Source of the DNA: Sweltsa coloradensis
Lineage: Eukaryota; Arthropoda; Insecta; Plecoptera; Chloroperlidae
Length of the DNA stretch: 64,000 bases
NCBI GenBank assembly: GCA_024449915.1
Contig: JAMZAV010001041.1
Span: 186,001-250,000 of the forward strand
Direction: 5' to 3'
The notes under the pieces were generated by a model. That model was given only the letters and a program-made list of their open reading frames with translations, did no database searches and was not told the DNA's origin. Positions 1 through 10,140 of the stretch are shown one piece after another. Every line of letters begins with the position of its first letter. Position 1 is the first letter of the stretch. The position numbers were made by a program, and so were the translations under genes.

Positions 1-187
1 AATACTGTGCGTGATATTTACTGTAAAGATACTTAAAACATTAACCATGGATCACGAAAGCTTAAGACAAAACATATATATTTATAGTTTCAATTTTTAT
101 AATACTTCATTCAGACAAAGTAGGAGTAGGCCTATAGCACCAGGAACCTCGGATTATCTCAGATATGGACAAACTTAGCCATTTCCC

Positions 188-445
188 GCTTCTGGCAGGG
201 TCAGCTTGGGTTTATCAACTAATTTTTCCACTTGTTTCTATCCTCCTACAATCATATCTTTCCACATCCTTCCAGCTCTCTCCTCTTGCCTGTAGGACTC
301 CTGCTATGGTCTCTGTCCATCTTTTCCTTGGCCTTCCGTCTCATTCTTTCTTCAATCCTTTCGTACAGTCTCTTGGGCATTCCCAAAGTAGGTCGGCTAG
401 TCTCGTAACCCAACACGGTGATATTCCAAGACGGGCTAGTCTAGA
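188..445 (-). pseudogene. Relic of non-LTR retrotransposon reverse transcriptase C terminus
   Basis: On the minus strand a frame reads GRPRKRWTETIAGVLQARG and ends in a stop near 190. GRPR.RW followed by a short helical tail is typical of the end of LINE polymerase proteins. A related sequence (shared TGGCAGGGTCAG and following bases) lies at 44868-44990. It is frame-broken, short and clearly dead. Confidence 0.5.
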
Positions 446-1659
446 CTAAGCCTACCATTGCTCAACTCCCACTTTAGATAACCACAGCATCTCCGAAACA
501 TTTTCAACTTTTAATTTGACGTAACTTTATCATGATGAGGTAGCTTAGTCACAGGCACCTCAAATTCCATTTCAATTTGAACAATGTCTATAATATGCTG
601 TGGCAAAGTACCGTAAGTCTTGCAGTGCTTAAAACTCTGGTGACCATTGCTGGGCCCAAGCATTGTTGGTTGTGACACCACATACTACCTATTCCATGCG
701 TACGCTATTAAAATGTTGCACACATGAATTACCAAGACCACGTGGCTTCCCACACCTCACTGATACTAAAAATCCATTAGGCCTCTACACTAGTATCACT
801 CAAAATACTTTGCTTTGGGTTCAGTCCTGTGTTTGTAGACTGACTTGTCAAACCCCTCCTCTTTTGGAAGACTTTTGACCCAAACTCATTCATAAACAGT
901 ATGTCATAAGACTTAAGATAGTTTGGTTAAGGTTTATTGGCACCGTAGTGTTATATTTCTGGAGTTTCCTTATTTTACATAAAAAATCTCAAAAACTGAT
1001 TGAATCAAATCTAGGTATAAAACCAAAAACTTTCCAGGGGCAAGCCCTCAGACTCGACCTAAGGTAAGTAGACACCATGGGGGAGTTGAGTTTGTAAATC
1101 ATGGATATAAAGTCGCATGATAGTGTACCACCATGTATGTACCTTTAGATGTAATAATAATAATAATAATAATAATAATTTTAAAAAAAAAATTTAACCT
1201 TGGCTTTATAGTAGGCGACTATGGTGCTGTTATGTTAGTACTTTAGACAGAAATTAAAAAAGTGACTAATTTATAATAATAATATATATATAATAACAAA
1301 AAAGCTCTAAACATTTCAATAATCTATTAGATTTATTTATCGCATTAAATGCGAGGTAATCGGTCAAAATGTGTGGTCCCACATTCCATTTCAAAACTTC
1401 GCGGGCCGGAATCGACTGTCGATCCGAACGTTTCGCTAGAGGTGTCAAGAATTCAAACTAGAAGCGAGAAGCGACTGGAAGCATTTCGTAAGTTCACAAA
1501 ATGACCGGTAGATTCCGGTCTCGGTGCAATCTAGATTGGTTTTGTGAATGTGACTCCATATTAAAACAATGCGAAATACCGTAACTTATAATTTTATATA
1601 AACTAAGCCTACACGAATCTGTTGCTGAAAGTCGTATTCATGCATTGTGAATGTAAAAA
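446..1659. other. Intergenic, no gene recognised
   Basis: AT-rich sequence with an (ATA)n run at 1152-1180. Short ORFs here show no recognised motif. Confidence 0.5.
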
Positions 1660-1762
1660 AATATATTTATAAAACGTCTTGCGACAGCAGCTTGCGCGTT
1701 TGTGTCAAATTGGGTTCGTTTTCCGTCGCCAGGCCCAGTGTTCGGCGTTGCAGAGAATGGTG
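1660..1762 (+). promoter_or_regulatory. CpG-richer segment with donor-like site; possible non-coding first exon
   Basis: A locally CG-rich stretch (GCGACAGCAGCTTGCGCG, TCGTTTTCCGTCGCC) ends in GAGAATG|GTGAGC at 1759-1760, a good donor match. The CHD gene needs at least one upstream 5' UTR exon. This is one of several candidates (others near 22860-22960, 24040-24130, 28880-29030 and 41400-41570). No transcript evidence; speculative. Confidence 0.15.
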
Positions 1763-2509
1763 AGCAAGAATTCGTTGTTCTTACTAGTTTTTTCTATACT
1801 CTCTTCCATCCAATGTTTTCTTTATTTAGTTCTCTAGCGTTAATAATATTTTGAGTTTTCCTATAATTTTGCGTTTACAATTTGGCCAGGCAGTGATTTT
1901 ACTACCGAAAGAAATGTTGGATGGCTACTTAACTAAATGCTATTACGCCATTGGTTACTTGGAAATCCACATTTCTAATGATGCTATATAAGATATCACC
2001 TGATTGGTTGCATTTTCACGACAAGTAAGGATAGACGGTATTATTCTAACCAATTAGATCACTGGTCTTAAAAGTAATTTCGACTATTTTACACGATACG
2101 GGACGATATGTGGAAGGAAGAAGGTTTTCAATAAATTGGGGATTTGGATTCTCGTATTTCTAAATAGAAGGGTGAGCGTCTTTTTGATACATTTACTTCT
2201 AGCTGTCTTTATACTTTAGTATTAGCGTTGTCCCTTGATGTGATGTGTGTGTTTATACGCGCACCACAACTACAAGAAGTATTGAGCGTAGGCCTACTAA
2301 AGCACCCAAGCCGAAAGAGGACACTTCGAATGGCGTTCACAAAGTTCATTGTTCTCTCGGCCATTTGTGTTATTAGTGAAGGCTAGGCCAAGCCTATAGA
2401 AGTCAATTCTAAGGTGAGATGAATGCATGTATGAAGATAATTCTACTGTTGAAATAAAGCACTTATTTGGCATCTTTGTTCAGTGATTCTTCTTCGAAAT
2501 TTACAGTTG
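1763..2509. other. Intergenic, nothing recognised
   Basis: No ORF, inverted repeat or known motif seen, apart from isolated GTAGGCCTA octamers. Confidence 0.4.
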
Positions 2510-3040
2510 TAAGCTTAGAGGTAGGCCCCTAAGGTAGGCCTAGGCTAGAGGCCTAGGTAGGCCGATAAGTTGTCATTTTGGCCTAGGTAGGCTAGGCCTA
2601 GACAGGGTTCGCCAAGGTAGCCTAGGCCTATTGTAACCAAGGCTAGGGCCTAGGTAGTGATCTAGGCTTAAGTTAAGAGCTTGGGCTCGTTTTAGTGTAG
2701 GTCCCTCCCCTAGGCCTAGGCCTAGGCCCTAGGTCTAGCTAGGCCTAGGTAGACCTTCGGAACAACTGTCAGTGCCACTATTTGAACCAAGGCTAGGGCC
2801 CTAGCCTAGGCCTATGGCTTATGTAGGCCCTAGTCCAGCCTTCTTAGCTAGGCCTAAGCCTTGCTCTTGTATTGCTTAACGAGCATATTTTCGTTTTTTT
2901 TAATTAGGTATACTAGGCCTAGACTTTGCCCCATTAGACCTGTCACAGTAGGCTAGCTGCTAGGCCTAGGCAATTTGCTGATGAAAACTGTTTGCCTAGC
3001 CTAGGCCTACCCATTATTAGCTATAGGTAGGACCAGACAT
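2510..3040. repeat. Dense TAGGCCTA/CCTAGG octamer cluster
   Basis: Irregular chains of AGGCCTAGGC and TAGGCCTA fill this block, often separated by a few bases. The units are not in a fixed period, so this is a cryptic, not a classical, satellite. Similar clusters occur at 5998-6090, 13960-14470, 34540-34830 and 34990-35030. Confidence 0.75.
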
Positions 3041-3659
3041 AGGCATTGTCTTGGCCAAAGCCCTTGTTTGTTTTGCAAACTTTTTGATGGGAGTTGGCCC
3101 TAGCCTGTTAAACAACAATATGGTTCTGTTGATGAACATTGCAAATGGTGGCAAGTTTGGTAATTACATGCATTGTAGGCCTATGCCTAGGCAATTTTCC
3201 CTAGCAGCTCATGACCAAAATGGTAACAACACAGTTTACATGAGGACTGCAGTCAGTCACTGGTCAGACTGAAATCTTGCAGAATTGCTCAGTGGACAAT
3301 TAATCCAGTTTTCGGCACTTTTTCGATTGGTGTGCTCCCCTATTAATATACTGTTTTTTTGCACTAAAATCAAGTTGAAACAACTATAAATGAGAAATAA
3401 ATGAGTAATAGGTCAGTAATAACGATGTGGTGTCACTAAACACGCGAAAACATGCAATTACACAAGTCAATTACACTTACAAAACACTCGCGCATTTCAC
3501 TGTTTTCTGTCGGCCATCTTGTAAGTTTGTTGTATTGTCAATGGTTCACTCAGTGCTAGTAACCTTACAATAATATAACTTTCGTCAACTTTATCAAAAA
3601 TAGAGCGAATTTAAATTGTTTGAAACCGTGAATCATACCTGCAAGATACCTGTGTGGTT

Positions 3660-3976
3660 AAGCGGCCGTCACACGATCGAGAAAATCCTCGCGCGAGTTT
3701 ATTACCATCCTTGTCACACGACAGACAATGAAGGTAACAATAACGCCATCTATTGGTGTTCACTGGTCACGTGTTATGGTGGTGGGTTCTGATTGGCTCT
3801 CGCTACCTCGACTCGCTAGGAAGTTGAACAAGCTGGACATTTTTCGTGGCGAGCGCGAGCTCGCGCTCGCTGGCTCACCGTCTGACGGGGAGGCGGTGAG
3901 TTCCATGTAAACAAGTGTAGGCCTACTCCCAGAGAGTTACTCGCGCGATTTTCTCGATCGTCTGACAGGCGCTTTA
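3660..3976. mobile_element. Short inverted-repeat element nested in the Merlin element
   Basis: The ends carry matching inverted copies of ACGATCGAGAAAATC (3675 region) and GATTTTCTCGATCGT (3950 region) within about 35-base terminal repeats. Length about 315 bases. Interior contains a GCGAGCGCGAGCTCGCGCTCGC palindrome-like stretch (about 3849-3870). Superfamily not assigned. Confidence 0.55.
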
Positions 3977-3999
3977 GCTTCAATATTGTGTAACTTGAA

Positions 4000-4250
4000 G
4001 AATGGATGAGTTACGAAATTTCAATTCTTCAAAAGTCTATGTATGCTAAATGTGCTTTATCTGATGACGACTTTATGAAGTGGTTCCAGGATTTAGGATT
4101 ACTACATTCAAAAAGAACGTCTGTATGTGGAGGGAACATGATATTACAATTTACAAAAACCTATTCCTGGTAGACAGTATGGTATGTTCAGGTGTGGTAA
4201 ACGTAAAGTGTGTGGTACGAGTAAAGGATTTAATACCGTTTTCTGTAAAT
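4000..4250 (+). pseudogene. Merlin-type transposase fragment
   Basis: Broken frames read CALSDDDFMKWFQDLGLL, then a CGG.M motif, then after a frameshift YGMFRCGKRKVCGTSKG. Spacing of a W..(D/E)LGLL helix, a CxG zinc ribbon and a WRC/FRC-like strand resembles the N-terminal part of IS1016/Merlin transposases. The catalytic DDE part is missing. Assignment is supported mainly by the surrounding terminal repeats and target duplication. Confidence 0.5.
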
Positions 4251-4654
4251 TACATTATTAATCGTTATTAATACGTTGAGTAATGAGTTACATTTATTTG
4301 TTGTTTAAAAATGTTATTTAGTAAGTAAGTAAGTAAGTAAGTTTTATTTCCACACACATAGCATATTACATTATAATAATTTACACTTTGTGATGACCTC
4401 TAAGAATATATTGTCTGGAATAAGTATTTATTTACTTATTCCTAAACAAATAAACTTTGTTATTGAGGTGTTTGGAAAGGTACAATTTGCTGTATCAAGC
4501 AGGATGCAAATTGAGATATACTCCGTCACATTTCTATCCTAAAAATAAGTTACTTGATAATTAATGCCTTAGTCTTAGTTTGTACATATCATAACAATTT
4601 TACTGTTGGCTAGTAATAGAATTTGAGTGCCTCGTATATAAGAGAATACTAATG

Positions 4655-4780
4655 CATACCTGCCAAGTTTTACGAATTATTCGTAAAATTTACGAAAAAT
4701 GGTAGTCATTTACGATTTTACGATTGCCCTGTCAATTTTACGAATTTTTCAATTTTCAAAAATTTTCAAAAATTTCAATT

Positions 4781-4817
<37 letters not shown>

Positions 4818-5160
4818 AAATCGTTATTTTATATTTAAAACTGGCGCGCCGTGTAAATTTCACGTTTCTTGCCTTCCTTGGTATGTGTAACCCCGTCCCC
4901 CTCACGGCCCGCCCACCCTACCCCTTCCATCGAACATACTGAGAAAAAAAAGAATGATTAAAGTGTCCCCAAAACTCACTAAAACGCACCAAATTGCACC
5001 AAGATTGTTAAAAAAAATCCGGGGGGCAAGCCCCCCGGACCCCCACTTTGCTGGGGGGCTCACCCCCCAGACCCCCCGGTTGCCCGCGCCACCTCATTTG
5101 CCCCTTAAAGTATGTTTGGGGACTTTTACGAATTTAGGAATTCAAAACTTGGCAGGTATG
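4655..5160. mobile_element. 506-base TIR element (CATACCTGCCAAG ends) with 6-base duplication
   Basis: Ends are CATACCTGCCAAG and CTTGGCAGGTATG, flanked by CTAATG on both sides (4649-4654, 5161-5166). It contains a long poly-T (about 4785-4812) and a GC hairpin (CCGGGGGGC/GCCCCCCGG near 5020-5037). It sits in the 3' untranslated part of the LINE, so it is younger. Superfamily not assigned. Confidence 0.75.
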
Positions 5161-5479
5161 CTAATGAAACGAGAGAACAAGTATTTGCCTAGTTTTTCTT
5201 GTGGGCCGAGATTGGTTTCAATTTAAGGCAGTACATAAAACAAAGATAAGACATAAGAGACAAAAAAGGCAAACAAATATTAATATAATAATCAGACTTA
5301 AATGAATCTATAGAAATAAGACAAACTATAAGACAAAATTTAAAACACAAGACAAAGAAATGGGCCTACCATACAATATATCTTAGCCTATTTGTGGAAT
5401 ACAAACATAACAATAGTACAATATATCTATATCTATTAGGCCTATTTAGAATTGTAGTATAAAGATAGGCCTAACAGTG

Positions 5480-6953
5480 TTATAGTAGTTTGTCCTTCAA
5501 AAATTCCTCAATAGAGTAATATGCTTTGTTACATAGGAGTTGTTTTAGTTTGTTTTTAAAAATGCTCATATTAGAAATGGCTTTTAGACTTGTCGGTAGC
5601 TTGTTAAGGGTACGTCTGTAATCGTTTTTTCGACTGCTTCCCTGCTAAAAACTTGCCTGCTCTGTGCTAGCCTGCTTACACCTCACCTACTCAGCGATTT
5701 TGTCAACAACTACTCGAAGCCTGCTTGGCCTGCTTATCATGGCTTCCCACTGCCTACTTAACGGACATACGTTTTTAAGTCGCTCTCAAAACCCACCCAC
5801 GAGAAGGCGGTAGCTTGAGTCTTTTTTATAAATTTGTAAACAAACAAACTTTCTTGTGTTTGTTAGTCCATGTGCGTTGTATCTCTCGTTTTTGGCTTTA
5901 GACCTAGCATAACCTCGTTGGTCAAGGTCAAGAAGTTAAAAATAAATTTAAAAACATCAAACTATATCACAAAACATTCAAAATGCTAGTATTTGGCTGG
6001 GGTCTGTGTCTAGCTAGGCTAGGCCTAGGCCTAGGCCTAGGCTAGGCCTACCCTACGCTAGGCCTAGGCCCTAGGGCCTTGGCCTAAAACATGCATTTAG
6101 TTGTTTGAATTCCTGACGCTGCTAATTTTCTACGTGGTAAGAAAATAATTCATTAAATATAAGATCCTAGGAACAATTTACATTAATTAATTACAATCCT
6201 GCTTGCATTTCACTTCTTCGCATTCGGCCATCTTGTAGTAGGTGAAGTAGGCTCGCAAGCATACACTTTCGGCGACTACGCTCGGGTGCTAACCAAGTAG
6301 ACGACCGATGCCTACTTGTGACATTTCGACGCCAACTTCATCACGTGACTTCCGGCTAACGAGTCGACTTAGCCAAGCAGACTCGCTCAAAAAGTCGATT
6401 ACAGACGCACTCTCAATAATTTAGAACTTATATAATTGGAGTTAAGTTGTGAATTTTTTCGCTTGAGATAATTAGTGTGTATGTTGTTAGCTTGTCTTGT
6501 GTTATGGCTGTGAATGCTATTGTTCTTGTCAATTTCTTCATTAATCATAGATTTTTTTAAATTTAGTACGGATTGAAATATGTATAGACTGTAGAAAGTG
6601 AGGATTTTGTGTTTGATGAAGTGTGGCTTACAGTGAGGTTTAATGTAAGAATTTTTCTTTTGTTTGAGTCCAAGAATATTTCTTATTGCTCTTTTCTGTA
6701 GTTTAAATATTGTGTCCGCTTTTACAGAGCTGCCCCATATATTGATGCCGTACCTCATATGTGATTCAAAGTTAGCATAGTAAGCTATTTTTGCAGTTTT
6801 TGTGTTTGTGATTAAATTGATTGTTTTTAGTGAAAAGCATGCAGAACTAGTGTCATTTATTTGTCGTTTATAGTTGTTATTTAGTGTTTTCAGTGTTAAA
6901 AACTGTGTTACATTTGTGTGAAATGTGTGTTTATTAATGTAAGTTATATTTCC
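5480..6953 (-). pseudogene. LINE reverse transcriptase C-terminal part, interrupted
   Basis: Minus-strand frame 6953 to 6408 contains YYANFESHMRYGINIWGSS followed by LQKRAIRNILG, a pattern common at the end of non-LTR reverse transcriptases; it continues, after a 0.8-kb insertion, at 5612-5480 with LNKLPTSLKAISNMSIFKNK to a stop. The catalytic core is absent because the copy is 5'-truncated. Confidence 0.7.
5607..6413. mobile_element. About 0.8-kb TIR element inside the LINE coding region
   Basis: Inverted ends GTACGTCTGTAATCG (left) and CGATTACAGACGCAC (right) bound sequence that splits the reverse transcriptase frame. It includes a TAGGCCTA chain at 5998-6090. No clear target duplication was readable. 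Confidence 0.6.
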
Positions 6954-7104
6954 AGACCGTTTTCTATAAATGACATCATTAATCATTAATAATGCGTTGA
7001 TTTACATTTATTTCTCGTTAATAATAGTTTTTCAGTGATTTTAGTGCAAAAAACAGTGTATTAATAGGGAAGCACACCAACCGAAAAAGTACCCAGTTTT
7101 CTAT

Positions 7105-8570
7105 AGGCCCTACCAATGATATTTAACATCTTTCTATAGCCTAGTAGGCTAGATCCCCAGTCATTGGCCCACTGGCGTGACAATTAGAAGCCATCTTAGG
7201 TCAGTTTGTATGTTACTAGTTCGAAGGCGCAAGGTCCAAGGCGTAAGCGATCAGATCGTAAGAAATGCTAGGCGTTTACAACAAGCATGCCATTTTTCAT
7301 TGCTCCTGTGTATTGCGCATGCGCGTACAACGAGCTGTGGAATCAAATAAGCAGGAGTGGGGAGTTTCCTTGTTCCGTGATTGATGATGATTTTGGGCAA
7401 TTCCTTACGACTTGGGACGAGTTGTGAACGTTCTGATTGAAACACATAGGTAGGCCTACTCGGCATACAAAATATTACGCCTTAGGCCTTGCACCTTACG
7501 CCTTGGAACTAGTTGGGAATGATGCTTTAAATTAGGTTATAGTAATTTGTAGCTCAAATATTTTTCAAGATGGTTGTCAGGTTGACAGATGAGCATATTA
7601 GCCATTAACACCACTAGGCCTAAATTGAAAATTCCGTTATATGCAATAATAACCAAATTGTTTCTGCTTGTGCAATCCCATGCTGCACAAGCTAAAACCA
7701 TATAAAAACTTTCTAGAAAAATACTTACTCGCTTCTAAAACATAATGTAGGCCTAGGCCTAAAGCATTAAAATTGAAACGCCAAATCACCATCTTAAAGG
7801 GGTATTTAACCGCTAAACTCAAAAAATATATTTCATTCAGGCTAACTAGTAATGAATTTAGCAATTAACAGAAAATTTATTGGGGCCACCATGACCTCCC
7901 AAAAAATTGTCAAACATGACATTTTTCGAGCTAGGTCCCATCGGCAAAAATCTCCCATAAGAAATAACATGGGGACGATCTTTATGCCCCGTGACCTTGG
8001 AGGATTTTGATCCAAAAAAATATTGGCCATTATTGACGTACTCGACAGCCTTTTCTGTAAATTCTCTATATTTTGTTTTGTAATTTGGGCAAGTAGTTCG
8101 GTCAAAATATGCTGATTACCACGATGGGGTGTGATTTTGGAATGCATATTTTTGCGTGTTTGAGGGTATATTTGGGCACAGTTTCTAGACACAATGTTAT
8201 AAAGGGGTATTTTAGATTGGTACTGTGCTCTAGTATCTATGTGGATCAAAAAAGAAGCGGGTTAAAGCCGATTTAGGAAATTTTCCAAAACACCAATTTT
8301 TGCCAATTTCTGGATCAAAAAAATTAAAAAATTCGTGTTAAATCACAGTTACAAGATATAATTTTTTAAACGGTCATTTTAGTGTAGTATTGTGCTATAG
8401 ATCACGTGGTAAAAAATAATTTTTGGGGTTTTTAGCCCCTTTATATGGGTAGGTCAAATTGACGCTTCAATTTGGTACGCTAGCATCTGTACGGACGTAT
8501 TTGAGACTGGGGATCTAGCCTACCTACTTCTAAGTTAGTCCTATTGATGTTAAATATCATTGAGCCTTAC
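7105..8570. mobile_element. About 1.45-kb TIR element, GTAGGCTAGATCCCCAG family (long copy)
   Basis: Left terminal AATGATATTTAACATC...GTAGGCTAGATCCCCAGT recurs inverted at 8500-8567. A shortened relative of the same family lies at 53529-53875, sharing ends and the internal CCCATGCTGCACAAGC segment. The 135-codon minus frame at 7842-8249 shows no recognised motif and is probably incidental. Confidence 0.6.
7213..7515. mobile_element. About 300-base inverted-repeat insertion within the 7.1-8.6 kb element
   Basis: ACTAGTTCGAAGGCGCAAGG at 7214 is mirrored by CCTTACGCCTTGGAACTAGT ending 7513. The related short copy at 53.5 kb lacks this block at the equivalent place, which supports a later insertion. 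Confidence 0.55.
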
Positions 8571-8619
8571 ATTTTGTCTCAAAAGACTAGGTGCCAGGCC
8601 TATCACAGTAGGCCTAATA

Positions 8620-8822
8620 TTATCGGTAAAAGTGAAGAGTTACTCAGCGATGTTTGTAATCCTTTTTTTGTTGAATAAACAGGTTATAACAGAGTAATTT
8701 TAAATAGGCGCACACAAGTGTTTACAATATAAAACACGAAACAACAGACTGACAACACGTAATAAAACAATTTCCCTCACCTCCACACGCCGCCATCTTC
8801 AAACTCGAAACCAGCCTAAACC
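8620..8822. repeat. Dispersed repeat unit A, copy 1
   Basis: Shares GGTAAAAGTGA, AGGCGCACACAAGTGTT and ACAACAGAC blocks in the same order with 9895-10140. No coding potential recognised. Confidence 0.55.
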
Positions 8823-9545
8823 AGTGCTATCAACTAGGCCTACTTTGAATTACAAAATGAAAGTCGATGCACAACTGAATGGGGGGCCTTCCCCAACCCC
8901 CACTGGGGCTTTACTCCTGAACCTCAACTCACACCCAACAACAAAATCACAAAAACACAAACACTCACCTCATTCCGATGAATCACCAACTCAGAAAACC
9001 TGTCAATCCCTTTTGTTTCGGCTTTCGTTGCCAGCATTGCAATACGTACGTCATACCCCCACCTCGCTGTCACTCCAGTCGACATACAACACACTCTCAC
9101 AACGTAAACGTCAACATTAGCTATGTCAATCAACACAAACCTTCCAAATGACCAAAAAAACATAATCAAATCAACATGCATCTACTTAAAACACTCTACA
9201 AACCATGTAACACTGCTCTATCATTTAAATTACCTTCCAAAGTAATTCCGGTCCACTATTATTACCGTAATCTCAAATCACACCATCCAGGCCTATTTGT
9301 TATTTATAATAGCCCCCGCTCACAGGCAGTGTTGTCCATTGCAGGGATTCCAAGTGCATTTTGTTGTTTAACCTTTGTTTTCTATTTTGTGATATGTAAT
9401 AGTGATTAAAAAGAATAAAGCTTGATTTGATTTTTGAAAAAATAATGGAAAAAATGTTTAGGCCTACACTGAAAGTAATCATATGCCTAGTTGCACAAGA
9501 CAAGTCAAACACACATTGAATGCATTCTGAGATATTTTGAGTTGG

Positions 9546-9726
9546 AGTTTGCAAAGCATTATGGATATCAATGAGTATTAACATACATCCTGGATTCCTG
9601 CCATATGAATGATCAGGTGTGTGATCGACTGAGGCAGACACTGTTGAAAACACAGTCCGACACACACGTCCTGATCATATGACAGGATGTATGTTAATAC
9701 TCACGATATCCATAATGCTTTGAAAA
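9546..9726. mobile_element. Small foldback element
   Basis: GCAAAGCATTATGGATATC at 9550 and GATATCCATAATGCTTTG ending about 9723 are inverted copies, and the inversion continues inward (ACATACATCC / GGATGTATGT, TGATCAGG / CCTGATCA). Arms are about 75-85 bases, nearly continuous. Confidence 0.6.
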
Positions 9727-9894
9727 CGATATAGAGGTGATTCTTGAAATGGCCTATTCAAACTAAAATAGGTAACAAAAGTGAGATAGGCCTTGGTCTA
9801 CCTCAAATATATGCATGACGTAAAACTAGCATTGAGTCAATTTTACTTGACACACAACAACAATTCCACTCGTAGGATCTAGGCCTATGCCAGA

Positions 9895-10140
9895 ATCATA
9901 ACTTTTTTGGTAAAAGTGATGGGTTAGACTCAGCAATGTTTTTAACCATGTTTCGTTGAAAAACACTATAAAAAAAACTCAAACGTAGTAATTGGTAATG
10001 ATTTTTAAACAGGCGCACACAAGTGTTCACAAAATAAAAACAAAAAACAACAGACACTAACACAAAACAAACCATCATCACACACAAACAACCACCATCA
10101 CCTCCACACTCGGATCTTTGTATGCAAATCCGTGCAACCA
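9895..10140. repeat. Dispersed repeat unit A, copy 2
   Basis: Direct, diverged copy of 8620-8822. The 82-codon minus ORF over it is non-specific. Confidence 0.55.

Larger units (their letters stand above)
4309..6953 (-). mobile_element. 5'-truncated non-LTR retrotransposon (LINE), minus strand, with two nested insertions
   Basis: The 3' end on the minus strand is an (ACTT)n tail at 4321-4341. The 5' end is at about 6953. The flanks share about 65-70 bases (4238-4308 and 6954-7017, both starting ACCGTTTTCT), an unusually long target duplication that has diverged. Inside are the polymerase C terminus, a TIR element at 4655-5160 and another at about 5607-6413. Confidence 0.7.
3306..7101. mobile_element. 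Merlin (IS1016-type) DNA transposon, split by later insertions
   Basis: Element 3314-7093 begins GGCACTTTTTCG and ends CGAAAAAGTACC, with inverted similarity continuing about 100 bases inward (3314-3420 against 6985-7093). It is flanked by a perfect 8-base duplication CAGTTTTC (3306-3313 and 7094-7101). GG-starting termini, 8-base duplications and an IS1016-like coding relic inside (about 4000-4240) are together diagnostic of Merlin. A LINE occupies about 4309-6953, so the original element was only about 1.1 kb. Confidence 0.8.

Noticed and set aside
1148..1182. Regularly repeated units that might suggest a CRISPR-like array.
   Set aside because: Simple (ATA)n microsatellite; no spacer structure, and the genome is eukaryotic.
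7842..8249. 135-codon minus-strand ORF in a TIR element.
   Set aside because: No recognised motif; the shorter family member at 53.5 kb lacks this region.
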